Shown here: positions 33,164 to 42,673 of the stretch, piece by piece
Layout of the letters: every line of letters begins with the position of its first letter
Position numbering within the stretch: position 1 is the stretch's first letter
Assembly (NCBI RefSeq): GCF_003967515.1
Contig: NZ_BIFQ01000001.1
Location: 310,001-374,000 of the forward strand
Length of the DNA: 64,000 nt
Direction of reading: 5' to 3'
Source: Dictyobacter aurantiacus
GTDB taxonomy: Bacteria; Chloroflexota; Ktedonobacteria; Ktedonobacterales; Ktedonobacteraceae
Program-made: the position numbers and the translations under genes
The notes under the pieces: generated by a model
Told to the model about the DNA's origin: nothing
Seen by the model: only the letters and a program-made list of their open reading frames with translations
The model's database searches: none

Positions 33164-35488
33164 TTAAAAAGGAGGGGGCGCGTCAGCGTATACCTTTTCG
33201 AGCAGGCGTTCGGCGAGGCCCGTGTTACGCAAGGCGACGCGATCATTACGCACGGCGTACTCAAGGGCGGCCGGCTGACCGACAATGACACAAAAGCGTT
33301 TGGCACGCGTGATCGCCGTATAGAGAAGGTTGCGCTGCAACAGCATATGATGCTCACGCACCAGCGGCAACACGACGGCGGGATATTCACTTCCCTGACT
33401 TTTATGCACCGTCACCGCGTAGGCCAGCAGCAATTCATCCAGTTCATGAAACTCATACTCGACCAGCAAGGGACCGGCCTCCTCAGCGAACTCTACTTTG
33501 GCCAGTAGATTCTCGCGATCGATGCGCCGGATAAAGCCAACGTCCCCGTTAAACACCCCTTTGTCATAGTTGTTTCTGATTTGCATGACCTTGTCGCCAA
33601 CGCGCAACAGGCGATCTCCCCATTCTACCTGAGCCGGCGCGTTCGGATTAAGCTGGGCCTGCAGGCGTTCATTGAGGAGCTTCACCCCTACCGCACCTTT
33701 GTACATGGGCGCCAGCACCTGAATGTCAGCGATAGGATTAAAGTGATACCTGGCCGGAAGCCGGCGCTGGACCAGGTCCAGCACCAGTTGTTGGGCCCGA
33801 AATGGATCGTCTTCGCGCATAAAAAAGAAGTCGCTTTTGGCCTCGATGCGCGGACTGGGGACGATGCCGCTATTGATCTGGTGCGCGGTGACCACGATCT
33901 TGCTCTGCTGAGCCTGGCGGAACAGTTCGGTCAGGCGCACCGCCGGGATCGCTTCTGAACGCAAAAGATCGCGCAGGACGTTGCCGGGTCCCACCGAGGG
34001 CAACTGGTCTGCATCTCCCACAAGTAGCAGGTGAGAGGTACGTGGCAGGGCCTTGAGCAGGTGGTAGAACAGCAGGATATCGACCATCGAGAACTCGTCC
34101 ACGATGACAAACTGGTGTGGCAGGGGATTGTCCTCGTTGCGCTGATAGCTGTTGTCGTGAGGCGCATATTCAAGCAGGCGGTGCAGCGTTTTGGCTTGAA
34201 CACCAGTGGCTTCGGTCAGCCGCTTGGCCGCCCGACCGGTAGGCGCGGCCAGGGCCACGTCCACCTTGCGCGTGCGCAGCAGCATCAGCAGGGCACGCAG
34301 GGAGGTAGATTTTCCGGTACCCGGTCCGCCCGTCAGGATAGAAACCTTTTGCTGATAGCCCACCTGGACCGCTTCGCGCTGCTTTTCCGTCAGCTCCATA
34401 TGGCGCTGCTGCTTGAGGCGCTCAAAGACGAGCTCCCACTGGCGCGCTGTGGTCGGTGGCAGGCAGCTCGGGGCGCCGCGCAGGATGCGCAATAAGCGCG
34501 TCGAACCGTTCTCCGCGTACCAGAAGGGTCCATAGTAGATGCGCGACTGCGCTTCAGCTATGGCGGCCTGGGCGCTTGCTGGTTCATAGCTGGCAGGTTC
34601 TTCGGCTACCGTATGGTTGTTGGCCTTCTCTATAGTGGCTGTAGTTGTCGTCGCTAGCACGGGTGCGGTCTCGACAAATATATCCCGCTCCAAGCGCAGT
34701 TGCTCCATCGCGGCCTGCAATGTTTCTGTGGGGACCTGCAGGATCTGTGACGCGCGCTGAATCAGATCATTTTCCAGCAAGTAGCAATGCCCGTCATCAT
34801 TGGCTGCCTGTGTCAGCACGTATTTCAAACCGGTCGCCAGGCGCGGGATCCCATCCGCTGGCAGCCCAAGCTTAACCGCGATATCATCAGCGGTGCGAAA
34901 ACCGATGCCATGTACCTCTTCCGCCAACTTATAAGGATTTTCGCGCACGACCCTGATCGACTCGCGACCGTACTCCTTGTAGATGCGGGTGGCCACGTTC
35001 ATGGAGACATCGTGAGACTGCAAAAAGAGGTGTAGCTCTTTAATGTCTTCCTGTTCCAACCAGGCCTTTTCGATCCGCTCGCAGTCTTTGGCACTGATCC
35101 CCTTGACCTGTGTGAGCAGTTCTGGCTGCTGCTCGATAATGGCCAGCGTCTGCTCTCCAAAATGGTCAACAATGGCCTGAGCCTTCTTCGGTCCAATGCC
35201 CTTGATCAGGCCCGAGCTTAAATAGCGTACCATCCCCTCGGTGGAAGCCGGTAGACGCTGCACAAAACTGACGACACGCAGTTGCCGACCGTAGCGTGGA
35301 TCGCTCTCCCACTCACCCTCTACCGATAGCAATTCTCCTGGATGAATACCGGGCAAAAGCCCTACGATGGTGGTTAGATCATCTCGAAACAGGCGCCCAC
35401 GATCGTTCAAGCGAAAGCGCGCCACCGTATACTGATTATCTTCATTGCGAAAAACGATATTCTCAACAGAACCTTCGAGCTTTGGCAT
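33164..35488 (-). CDS. recD2: RecD2-type DNA helicase (ATP-dependent, 5'-3')
   Basis: SF1B helicase of 774 residues, the RecBC-independent RecD2 form. The N-terminal OB-like region (1-80) is followed by helix-hairpin-helix segments (LIKGIGPKKAQAIV, and EVHGIGFRTADDIA near 191-204). Walker A is GGPGTGKST (387-395), Walker B IVDEFSMVD (462-470), and motif VI near the C-terminus reads LLYTAITRAK. Residues ~275-340 are a low-similarity Ala/Thr/Glu insert. RecD2 acts in DNA damage and replication-fork processing in the cytoplasm. The C-terminus is Pro-rich (DAPPPF). No recB or recC is nearby. Confidence 0.93.
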   Translation of the reverse strand: MPKLEGSVENIVFRNEDNQYTVARFRLNDRGRLFRDDLTTIVGLLPGIHPGELLSVEGEWESDPRYGRQLRVVSFVQRLPASTEGMVRYLSSGLIKGIGPKKAQAIVDHFGEQTLAIIEQQPELLTQVKGISAKDCERIEKAWLEQEDIKELHLFLQSHDVSMNVATRIYKEYGRESIRVVRENPYKLAEEVHGIGFRTADDIAVKLGLPADGIPRLATGLKYVLTQAANDDGHCYLLENDLIQRASQILQVPTETLQAAMEQLRLERDIFVETAPVLATTTTATIEKANNHTVAEEPASYEPASAQAAIAEAQSRIYYGPFWYAENGSTRLLRILRGAPSCLPPTTARQWELVFERLKQQRHMELTEKQREAVQVGYQQKVSILTGGPGTGKSTSLRALLMLLRTRKVDVALAAPTGRAAKRLTEATGVQAKTLHRLLEYAPHDNSYQRNEDNPLPHQFVIVDEFSMVDILLFYHLLKALPRTSHLLLVGDADQLPSVGPGNVLRDLLRSEAIPAVRLTELFRQAQQSKIVVTAHQINSGIVPSPRIEAKSDFFFMREDDPFRAQQLVLDLVQRRLPARYHFNPIADIQVLAPMYKGAVGVKLLNERLQAQLNPNAPAQVEWGDRLLRVGDKVMQIRNNYDKGVFNGDVGFIRRIDRENLLAKVEFAEEAGPLLVEYEFHELDELLLAYAVTVHKSQGSEYPAVVLPLVREHHMLLQRNLLYTAITRAKRFCVIVGQPAALEYAVRNDRVALRNTGLAERLLEKVYADAPPPF

Positions 35489-35779
35489 AATTTATCAATC
35501 TATCTATCGGCCCCCTGCGGACACTTCTATTCTTCCTGCACAAAATAACATTCTCGCCGGTTGTAGCAATTCCGGTTATAGACGTCCTGGAATCAATGCG
35601 GTCGTCTGATCCTGAAGAGGTGGATAGTTACGTTGCTCATAACGCGAGCCTGAAAAAAACCACTATCTGTGCCATGAGGTGCAGGTGGTCAGGCATATAT
35701 TCCTTCTATGCCTGCCGCATGGTCCCCCTTCTGGAGACTATATCACTTTTTGGCTCTTTCTTACAATATGACATGCGTC

Positions 35780-35890
35780 CATTGTATGTTGGTACATGTT
35801 GGGAGCGGGGTCCAGGGGCTGCCGCCCCTGGCGGGGTTTCAGGGGTGTCCCCTGATTTACTCTCTCCTTGTGCCGCCGTCAGGCGGCACT
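35780..35890. repeat. Array of three short GC hairpins
   Basis: After TGTATGTTGGTACATGTT come three consecutive hairpins: CCAGGGGC-TGCC-GCCCCTGG (~35812-35831), CAGGGG-TGT-CCCCTG (~35840-35854) and GTGCCGCC-GTCA-GGCGGCAC (~35870-35889). The layout differs from the other palindromic elements, so it may be a separate repeat type. It lies in the 530-bp gap between recD2 and the methyltransferase gene, in which no supported gene was found. Confidence 0.7.
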
Positions 35891-36022
35891 TGAAAGGGCG
35901 CTACATGCCCCTCCGATATGTTATCCTTCTCTCAATGGAACAAACAACGAAAGAATATACTATAATAGCTTTAATGGTTGTGTTTCAAATCTCGATCAAT
36001 TTTGCAAAGAAAGCTGTTTCTT

Positions 36023-36832
36023 ATGCCAACCAATTCATCTGATGAAAGCAATGAACAAAAGAAAGCCCAGGTTCAGGCTTATTTTAGTCGAACGGCGGCC
36101 AATTATGTTACCAGCACCTCACACCGGACTGGTAGTGACTTGCAGCGCCTGGTCGCTCTGGGAGAGTGGGAACCATCGCTCCGCGCCATCGATCTCGCCA
36201 CCGGTGGTGGGCATACAGCGCTCGTGGTGGCTCCCCATGTGGCGAAGATTACGGTCACTGATCTGACCCCCGCTATGCTACAGCAGGCTCAGACTTTTCT
36301 GCTGGAGCAGGGGGTGACAAATGCCCACTTCCAGATCGCCGATGCCGAGCATTTACCGTTTGAGGATGCGAGCTTTGAACGCGCTACCTGCCGTATCGCA
36401 CCCCATCATTTCCCCAATGTCACTCAGGCGATCAGCGAAGTTGCGCGTGTCCTCACACCCGGTGGCCTTTTTCTCCTCATCGATAGCTGCGCGCCCACCG
36501 ATCCCCAACTGGATATTTTTGATAATACGATTGAAAAATGGCGTGACAATTCCCATGGTCGCTCCTATAATCGTCTTGAGTGGAATGCCTTCTTCGAGGG
36601 TGCCGGACTCCTGGTCGAGCGCCAGGAGATCTTCCGCCGTACACACCAGTATCAGGATTGGACGGCCCGCTCTCAAATGTCAGACGAAGAGAAACAGAAG
36701 CTTGAAGAATATATCCTGAGCAGCACTCCTGCTATACAGCACTATTTTGAAGTGACCAGAGAAGCAGATGGCCGTCTGAAAAGTTTATCTATGGACTTTA
36801 TCTTGCTCAAGGGCCGCAAGCCAAAGGTATAG
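36023..36832 (+). CDS. Class I SAM-dependent methyltransferase
   Basis: A 269-residue methyltransferase of the UbiE/Methyltransf_11 type. SAM-binding motif I is AIDLATGGGHTALVVA, motif II VTDLTPAMLQQA and motif IV ADAEHLPFEDASFE, followed by CRIAPHHFPN and VLTPGGLFLLID. The substrate is unknown. The start at 36023 has only a weak purine stretch (AAAGAAAG) upstream, and the frame is open back to 35978. It is followed after 160 bp by the VOC protein gene in the same orientation. Confidence 0.85.
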   Translation: MPTNSSDESNEQKKAQVQAYFSRTAANYVTSTSHRTGSDLQRLVALGEWEPSLRAIDLATGGGHTALVVAPHVAKITVTDLTPAMLQQAQTFLLEQGVTNAHFQIADAEHLPFEDASFERATCRIAPHHFPNVTQAISEVARVLTPGGLFLLIDSCAPTDPQLDIFDNTIEKWRDNSHGRSYNRLEWNAFFEGAGLLVERQEIFRRTHQYQDWTARSQMSDEEKQKLEEYILSSTPAIQHYFEVTREADGRLKSLSMDFILLKGRKPKV

Positions 36833-36991
36833 CTACATTCTTTTTAGACAATTCAGGACCGATTGTTACCTTTACTCCTGCTATGCTGTACCAGAAACAG
36901 AGGAGAAGTACGTTTACAGCCACCCCAGACTGATCCTGGCTGAACAGCAAACTTCTCAGCAGAGCAGTATGTACGAAAAAAGGAGCAAGCG

Positions 36992-37399
36992 ATGAAACTT
37001 ATCTGTGTCCGTTTGTTGATCAATAACTTTGCGGCCTCGCTCAAGTTCTGGCGCGATATCGTCGGTCTCACTTTAACATACAGTGACGAGACCATGGGCT
37101 ACGCTTATTTTGAGCTCGATGGAACGGGGCTGGAACTGTTCAAGAGAGACGAGTTTATGAACTCGATTGGAGCAGTAACCACGGGACAAACATCTGGAGA
37201 ACAGCAATCGGTACTCAATTTCAAGGTGGAAGATGTAGATGCAACCTATGCGGAACTGCTCCAACGCGGTGCCAATGCGATCTCCAGACCTCAGGATCGT
37301 CCGGCCTGGCAGGCCCGCACGGCCCATTTCAGCGATCCAGATGGACATATCCTCGAAATTTATAGCCCCCTCAGCAGAAATGATATTCCAACAGCCTGA
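36992..37399 (+). CDS. VOC (glyoxalase/bleomycin-resistance) family protein
   Basis: The 135-residue protein has the paired beta-alpha-beta-beta-beta modules of the VOC superfamily: VRLLINNFAASLKFWRDIVG, then YAYFELDGTGLELF, then LNFKVEDVDATYAELLQRG and FSDPDGHILEIYSPL. The final Glu in HILEIY and Glu in LELF are the likely metal ligands. It could be a lyase, a dioxygenase or a binding protein; the sequence alone does not decide. An AGGAG-containing stretch lies just upstream of the ATG. Confidence 0.87.
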   Translation: MKLICVRLLINNFAASLKFWRDIVGLTLTYSDETMGYAYFELDGTGLELFKRDEFMNSIGAVTTGQTSGEQQSVLNFKVEDVDATYAELLQRGANAISRPQDRPAWQARTAHFSDPDGHILEIYSPLSRNDIPTA

Positions 37400-37423
37400 C
37401 TGTGTGCAAAAAAGCTATAAGTT

Positions 37424-37501
37424 TGTTCTAATGGGTTGGTGCAATATAACGGGTGACCGCAGCTGCGGTCACCCGTTATATTGCACCAACCCATTAGAAC
37501 A
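37424..37501. repeat. Perfect 78-bp palindrome
   Basis: A loop-free perfect palindrome with 39-nt arms: the left arm contains CTAATGGGTTGGTGCAATAT and continues to the centre ACCGCAG|CTGCGGT. It includes the TTGGTGC core common to the family. The right flank GGTGCAGCCGCTTGTGTGAA is a diverged version of the AGTGCGGCCGCG flank. It lies between the VOC protein and the giant regulator; nothing else is evident in 37502-37744. Confidence 0.95.
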
Positions 37502-37744
37502 GGTGCAGCCGCTTGTGTGAAGCGTGCAAACGCTCCCATACAACGCAAGTTTGGCACATTAAAGAAAAAGTACTAACCTGAATGCACATAATTTATAACA
37601 TATAGGCTAGGCTATTGTGGGGCCGCCATTAACTAGGTTATAATAGACATTAATACTACACATGTGACATTATTCAGCTATAGAAGGTTATTATTGACCT
37701 CTTCACAGCTACAATTTGTCTCAATAGGCAGATAGGGAAGTAAG

Positions 37745-40700
37745 ATGAACGGAAAAGTCACCTATCGCCAGCAATTTACACGCTGCGGAAAAGAACGTTG
37801 CCGTAAATGCAAGGAAGGCTCAGGGCACGGACCATATTGGTATGCCTATTGGAGCGTGAATGGCCGTACCGTCAGTAAGTATATTGGGACGAATCTCCCC
37901 GAGGCGGTAAAACAGGAACAGCTAGTCACCACTACTCCCTCTACAGCTTCTTCTCCATCCGGGCCTCTTTTGCGCGTGTATGTTCTGGGCCAGTTCAGGA
38001 TTGAACGAAAAATGGAACAGGGTACCTGGCAGCCTATCGATGGTCGACTCTGGCATCGGCGGCGCGCCCGTTCACTGCTTGGCTGTCTATTGAGCAGTCC
38101 TAATCGGCGTTTGAGCCGTGAGCAGGTTATGGATCAGCTCTGGCCCGACCTGGAGATCGATATCGCCGCCAATCGCCTCAATGGCGCGGTTCACGAACTG
38201 CGGCAGATGCTCGAACCAGACCTGACCCGACCCGCGGCCTCGCGCCTGCTCAAGCTGGAGCGCGATGTACTTGAACTGGCCGGTCACCAGCAGATCTGGG
38301 TCGATGCGGAAGCCTTCGAGAACCTTATTAAGGAAGCGGATACCTCTACAGATCCGGTACGCACGAGGCAGTTGCAGGAGGAGGCGGCAAATCTGTATCG
38401 AGGCAGCTACCTGTTAGAGGAGTTATACTCGGAATGGGCAGGCCAGCGCCGCGATGCGCTCCAGCGGGCATGGGTGGGGTTGCTGCTCAACCTGGCTCAG
38501 AGCCAGGCGGAAAATGAGGAGTACGCCAGCGCCATTGAGACCCTGGACCGACTGCGCACCGCGGATCCCACCAATGAGACCGCTCTTCAGCATCTGATGA
38601 TGCTCTTAACACAGCGCGATCGCCGCGGTGAAGCGCTACAGGTGTACAAACGCCATCAGGAGATGCTGGAGCGCGACTATGAGAGTGAGCCCCTGCCCGA
38701 AACGATTGAGCTTTATGAGAAGCTCCGCAATGGACACGTGCCCGCGTTATACACACAGAAAACAGAGAGCGCACCGATAACAGAACCATTGGAAGAGATT
38801 CAACCGCTTGATCTCACGTTCACGCGCCCTCTCTTCCAGCTGGGCAGGCACTATCAGAGTCGCTTGATCGGCCGCGAGCGAGAAATTCAGACGCTACGGC
38901 AGGTTATGCGCTCGCTGGAAAAAAAGGCTGCGCGACCGGCGACCTCCACAAGTAAGGATCACCCTCTGCTGCCGCCCGGTACCCGGCAATCGCAATTCCC
39001 ACCATCGTCAGCGTCACGGCCCCGTCATACCCATTTTGTCTTGCTACGCGGTGAACCCGGGATCGGGAAAACACGCCTGGCTGAAGAGCTGAGCCTTGAA
39101 GCATATCAACATGGCTGGACGGTCGCCTGGAGCCGATCCTACGAGCAGGAGAGCACGATCCCCTATCATCCCTGGACCGATCTATTGCGCACCCTTTGCA
39201 AGAGCACATCGATACTTGCTGATATAACCAATCGGAAACAAGATGTTACCACCGATATGATGCTGCGCGAGCTGGCTGCTTCCCCACTAAAGCTGGAACG
39301 TCTGGGTACGCTCTTGCCTGATCTGCAAATTTTGCAGCCAGGCACCGGAAAATCAGCGATTCCGATCTCGCTAGAACAGGAACGGCTACACCTATGGGAA
39401 GCCGTGCTCGGACTGATCGAAACCTTTAGCAAGCAGCATCCGTTGCTGCTGGTGCTCGACGACCTCCATTGGGCGGATGATAGCAGCATCGATCTTTTGA
39501 CCTACCTGATCCATCACCTGCAAGAACAGTCCGTCCTGTTAATCGGTACCTGCCGCGAGGGAGAGCTAGCTCCCCAGCATAAGCTGCGCACATTGATCGC
39601 GGACCTGCAGCGTGAGCAGGCCGTAGTCGTGGTTCCGGTCCTGCCGCTTACCTCTACCCAGATTGGGACGCTGGTTGCCCACCTGCCACAAAATTTGGTA
39701 GAGAGCATTCAATCGCAGGCGGCGGGCAATCCATTTTTTGCGGAGGAGCTGGCACGCTATGTAGATATATCAGCTAATGAGCAGAGCGATGCCAGCAAGC
39801 TAGGCGCGCTGACAACCCTAGATGCGACGCCGCCAGCCGGACAGTCTTTCGGCAGCTATAGCACGCACCAGAAGATGAACGGAGGGGCAACCCAACCAGA
39901 ACCTGAACATCAGCCAGCCTCGATCTCGCTGCCAGAGGCGATCGCGGCCGTGCTGGAACGGCGCCTGGGCAGACTCAGCCAGGGCTGCCAGCAACTCCTC
40001 GGTAAAGCTGCCGTTATCGGTGGCTCGTTTGAACTGCGTCAGCTCGTTCCCATGGCAGGCGACGCCGCCGAGGATACGGTCCTGGACCTGCTCGACGAGG
40101 CGTTGAATGCTGGCCTGCTAATCGAAGAGGGGGCGGGCGCGAACATTGCCTACCACTTCTGGCATCCACTGATTATTAGCCACCTGTATAGCCGGCTCTC
40201 GGCGGCACGCCGGGCCCAGCTCCATCGCAGGGCGGCCGAAACGCTGATCGCCACCTCTAGCAGTCAACCGGAGAAGGCCGCCACCACCATCGTCTATCAC
40301 CTGAGCAAAGGGGGCGGAGACCGTGAAACCCTGGCCTACTACGCGGAGATTTCGGCGAATCAGGCCTATGGGTTGGCAGCCTATACGGAAGCACAGCAAT
40401 ATTATATCCTGGTCTTTCAAGCACTCAGCGGCAATGAGTTCACGGCCGCCAACCAGATCAATGCCCACCACTATATCCAGCACATCATCGCCAGGGATTG
40501 CGAGCAGCTCCCATTTCATGATCCTCTGCACCTCTGCCGTATTTTGGAGCGTATCGCTGAATGCAGCATCATCCTGGGATCGTTCGCTGATGGACGTCAG
40601 GTCTACGAGTATATTTTGCACCTGCGCACCTGCGCACGCTTTGAACGCTACCTTTCAATGGAACTAGCCATCTCTCTGGAAGAAGTTGAAGAGCTCAGGA

Positions 40701-42193
40701 AGAAAGAGGCGCAGATTCAGGCTATGCTCTGGCGCGAAATCGGCAATACCTGGACCTATACCAGCGAATACGAACCAGCGTATCGCTGCTATGAACGGGG
40801 TAAGGCGGCCATGGTGCAGGCGGGTATCACCAGTGGAGCGGCCTGGGCCTGCCTCCATCTGCAATATGGCGCCCTCTTCCGCCTGGAAGGCGACTATACG
40901 CAAGCCCGGCGCTATTTACAGGAAGCCCTGACTATGCTCGAAGAGGTTGTACAGACTCCGCATCTTCCGTATCAGAGAATGGATATCATGCGCGAACCGG
41001 GAGTACAGACCAGGCGCGTCCATGATCTTTCGCTTACCCGCATTGAGCGAGCACTCACTGGCGATCCACTGGAGATTGGCTATGCGCATGAAAGGCTCGG
41101 GATCGTGGCGGTCAGCCTGGGTGAAGTAAATAGCGCTCTGGAACACCTGGATGTCGCGCTGACAATCTACGAACAGAGCGAGCTGGTCTCGGAAATGGTT
41201 CGGGTGTGCGGCAATCTGGGAGCCGTCAATATCGTTAAGGGAGCGCACGATGAGGCGCGTCGCTATATGCAGCGCGCATTAGAGTTGGCCGAGCGTAGCG
41301 GCGATATACCCAACATGACCTTTATCACCCATAACCTGGGCGATGTAGCCCAGAGATCGGGCTCCTTACGGGAGGCGGAGGGCTGGTTCAAACGCAGCCT
41401 GGAACTGGGCGAGCTCATCAATGATCGTGAACGTCTGAGCTGGAGCTATATCGCGCTGACCGCCATACAGGCCGATATGGGCAATCTTGAGGAGGCAACC
41501 AATAGCATTCGCCGCGCCATCTCTATCAGCCGCGCCATCAAGAGTACGCGCTGTATCCGCTATGCACTGCTGGGATTGGCCGACCTCAGGATTACGCAGG
41601 CGATCGCGACCCGCTATTATCCCGATGACGTGGTACGCAATCGCTACCAGGCACAATTGCTCGCCCGGGCCAGCAAAACCTTACAGCGCTCGATTACCCT
41701 TGAGGGGATGGAGGCTGAAAACATTATCGACGCCAAACACTCGCTGGCCATGGTGTATTTCTTGCAAGGGGATTTACAGAGCGCCCACGAGGTCGCGCTG
41801 CAGACGCTCAAGGATGCCCAGGATTATGAAACCATGCGCATTGTCGAGAGGGCATATCGGCTCCTGGGCCGTATCATGCATGCGCAGAAACAGCCAGAAC
41901 AGGCCGTAGCTTATTTCCGGCAAGCGCTACACATCTGTCAGGAACATGGTTTGCGCCTTGATTATGCGCGTACCCTGGTCTGCTATGGAGCGCTACTGCT
42001 TGAACAGGATCAAAACGTCGCTCCCGCTACACTTGCTCTGGGAAATGATACGTCCGATACGCCTCTTCACCATCGCGGTCTGCACTATATCGAAGAGAGC
42101 TATCAGATTTTCCGTGAATGCCATGCCGCTATCGACCTGGCGATGGCGGAACACCTGCTATCCCAGCCAGCCCTGGTCCGTAGCTTGACGTAA
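37745..42193 (+). CDS. Giant SARP-type regulator: DUF6788, BTAD, AAA ATPase, TPR
   Basis: A 1,482-residue signal-transduction protein. Residues 1-53 are a DUF6788-like module with a C-x4-C-x2-C cysteine cluster (CGKERCRKC). Residues ~75-165 form an OmpR-like winged helix, ~170-330 the BTAD bacterial transcriptional activator domain. A STAND/AAA_16 ATPase follows, with Walker A GEPGIGKT (436-443) and Walker B LLLVLDDLHWAD (567-578), and from ~900 to ~1,460 there are TPR-like repeats (for example GNLGAVNIVKGAHDEARRYM). Such proteins bind DNA and switch with ATP and a ligand or partner. Its neighbours give no clear target. It has no membrane segment. Confidence 0.9.
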   Translation: MNGKVTYRQQFTRCGKERCRKCKEGSGHGPYWYAYWSVNGRTVSKYIGTNLPEAVKQEQLVTTTPSTASSPSGPLLRVYVLGQFRIERKMEQGTWQPIDGRLWHRRRARSLLGCLLSSPNRRLSREQVMDQLWPDLEIDIAANRLNGAVHELRQMLEPDLTRPAASRLLKLERDVLELAGHQQIWVDAEAFENLIKEADTSTDPVRTRQLQEEAANLYRGSYLLEELYSEWAGQRRDALQRAWVGLLLNLAQSQAENEEYASAIETLDRLRTADPTNETALQHLMMLLTQRDRRGEALQVYKRHQEMLERDYESEPLPETIELYEKLRNGHVPALYTQKTESAPITEPLEEIQPLDLTFTRPLFQLGRHYQSRLIGREREIQTLRQVMRSLEKKAARPATSTSKDHPLLPPGTRQSQFPPSSASRPRHTHFVLLRGEPGIGKTRLAEELSLEAYQHGWTVAWSRSYEQESTIPYHPWTDLLRTLCKSTSILADITNRKQDVTTDMMLRELAASPLKLERLGTLLPDLQILQPGTGKSAIPISLEQERLHLWEAVLGLIETFSKQHPLLLVLDDLHWADDSSIDLLTYLIHHLQEQSVLLIGTCREGELAPQHKLRTLIADLQREQAVVVVPVLPLTSTQIGTLVAHLPQNLVESIQSQAAGNPFFAEELARYVDISANEQSDASKLGALTTLDATPPAGQSFGSYSTHQKMNGGATQPEPEHQPASISLPEAIAAVLERRLGRLSQGCQQLLGKAAVIGGSFELRQLVPMAGDAAEDTVLDLLDEALNAGLLIEEGAGANIAYHFWHPLIISHLYSRLSAARRAQLHRRAAETLIATSSSQPEKAATTIVYHLSKGGGDRETLAYYAEISANQAYGLAAYTEAQQYYILVFQALSGNEFTAANQINAHHYIQHIIARDCEQLPFHDPLHLCRILERIAECSIILGSFADGRQVYEYILHLRTCARFERYLSMELAISLEEVEELRKKEAQIQAMLWREIGNTWTYTSEYEPAYRCYERGKAAMVQAGITSGAAWACLHLQYGALFRLEGDYTQARRYLQEALTMLEEVVQTPHLPYQRMDIMREPGVQTRRVHDLSLTRIERALTGDPLEIGYAHERLGIVAVSLGEVNSALEHLDVALTIYEQSELVSEMVRVCGNLGAVNIVKGAHDEARRYMQRALELAERSGDIPNMTFITHNLGDVAQRSGSLREAEGWFKRSLELGELINDRERLSWSYIALTAIQADMGNLEEATNSIRRAISISRAIKSTRCIRYALLGLADLRITQAIATRYYPDDVVRNRYQAQLLARASKTLQRSITLEGMEAENIIDAKHSLAMVYFLQGDLQSAHEVALQTLKDAQDYETMRIVERAYRLLGRIMHAQKQPEQAVAYFRQALHICQEHGLRLDYARTLVCYGALLLEQDQNVAPATLALGNDTSDTPLHHRGLHYIEESYQIFRECHAAIDLAMAEHLLSQPALVRSLT

Positions 42194-42673
42194 ACTTATA
42201 TCTTATGGTACTCTTGTTGATGGGCACCGATCATAGTGTCCATTTTTACCACTTCACTTCCTTCTTCAATAGGAAAGGGCTGCAATTAACGATGGCTAAG
42301 GCGAAAGACAAACATCTGTTTGCCCGCTGTGGCTGCCGTCTGTGCATCTTTGCACCCGGACAGCGCCTGATCGCCCATAGCCTCACTATGCCCTTTTTCA
42401 GGTCAGGCGCACAATCCATCGTTCCCATCGCAACTCTATAACCTGACCCACTTCGCATAGCAACAACAGCCATCAGGCCGTGGGCGCATACTCCTATACA
42501 TTCGCCAGAAGCCTGCATGTGCCTGTTTCATACAGTATCCGACCCTATTCGCCTCTTTAAGCAAGCTCTACTATGAATGCATAGGAATGCGCCAATATAA
42601 GCATGCGAAGCGTTCGTGAGACTTTTCAACATGAACCATCGATTCCTATGCACCAAAGAATGGAGTATCCCTG
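42194..42673. other. Intergenic stretch with one doubtful 49-codon ORF
   Basis: In this 480-bp gap, ATG 42292 opens a short frame to 42441 with a CGCRLC cysteine motif and AGGAAAGGG 13 nt or more upstream. It may be a remnant or chance. No hairpin repeat of the family seen elsewhere is present. Confidence 0.3.

Noticed and set aside
35596-36042. 148-codon ORF spanning the triple-hairpin repeat
   Set aside because: It runs through repeat DNA, has no ribosome site, and its translation is low-quality and Cys-rich.
42205-42441. 78-codon ORF after the giant regulator
   Set aside because: No good ribosome site; only the internal ATG at 42292 is worth noting, and the CGCRLC motif alone is not enough to call a gene.
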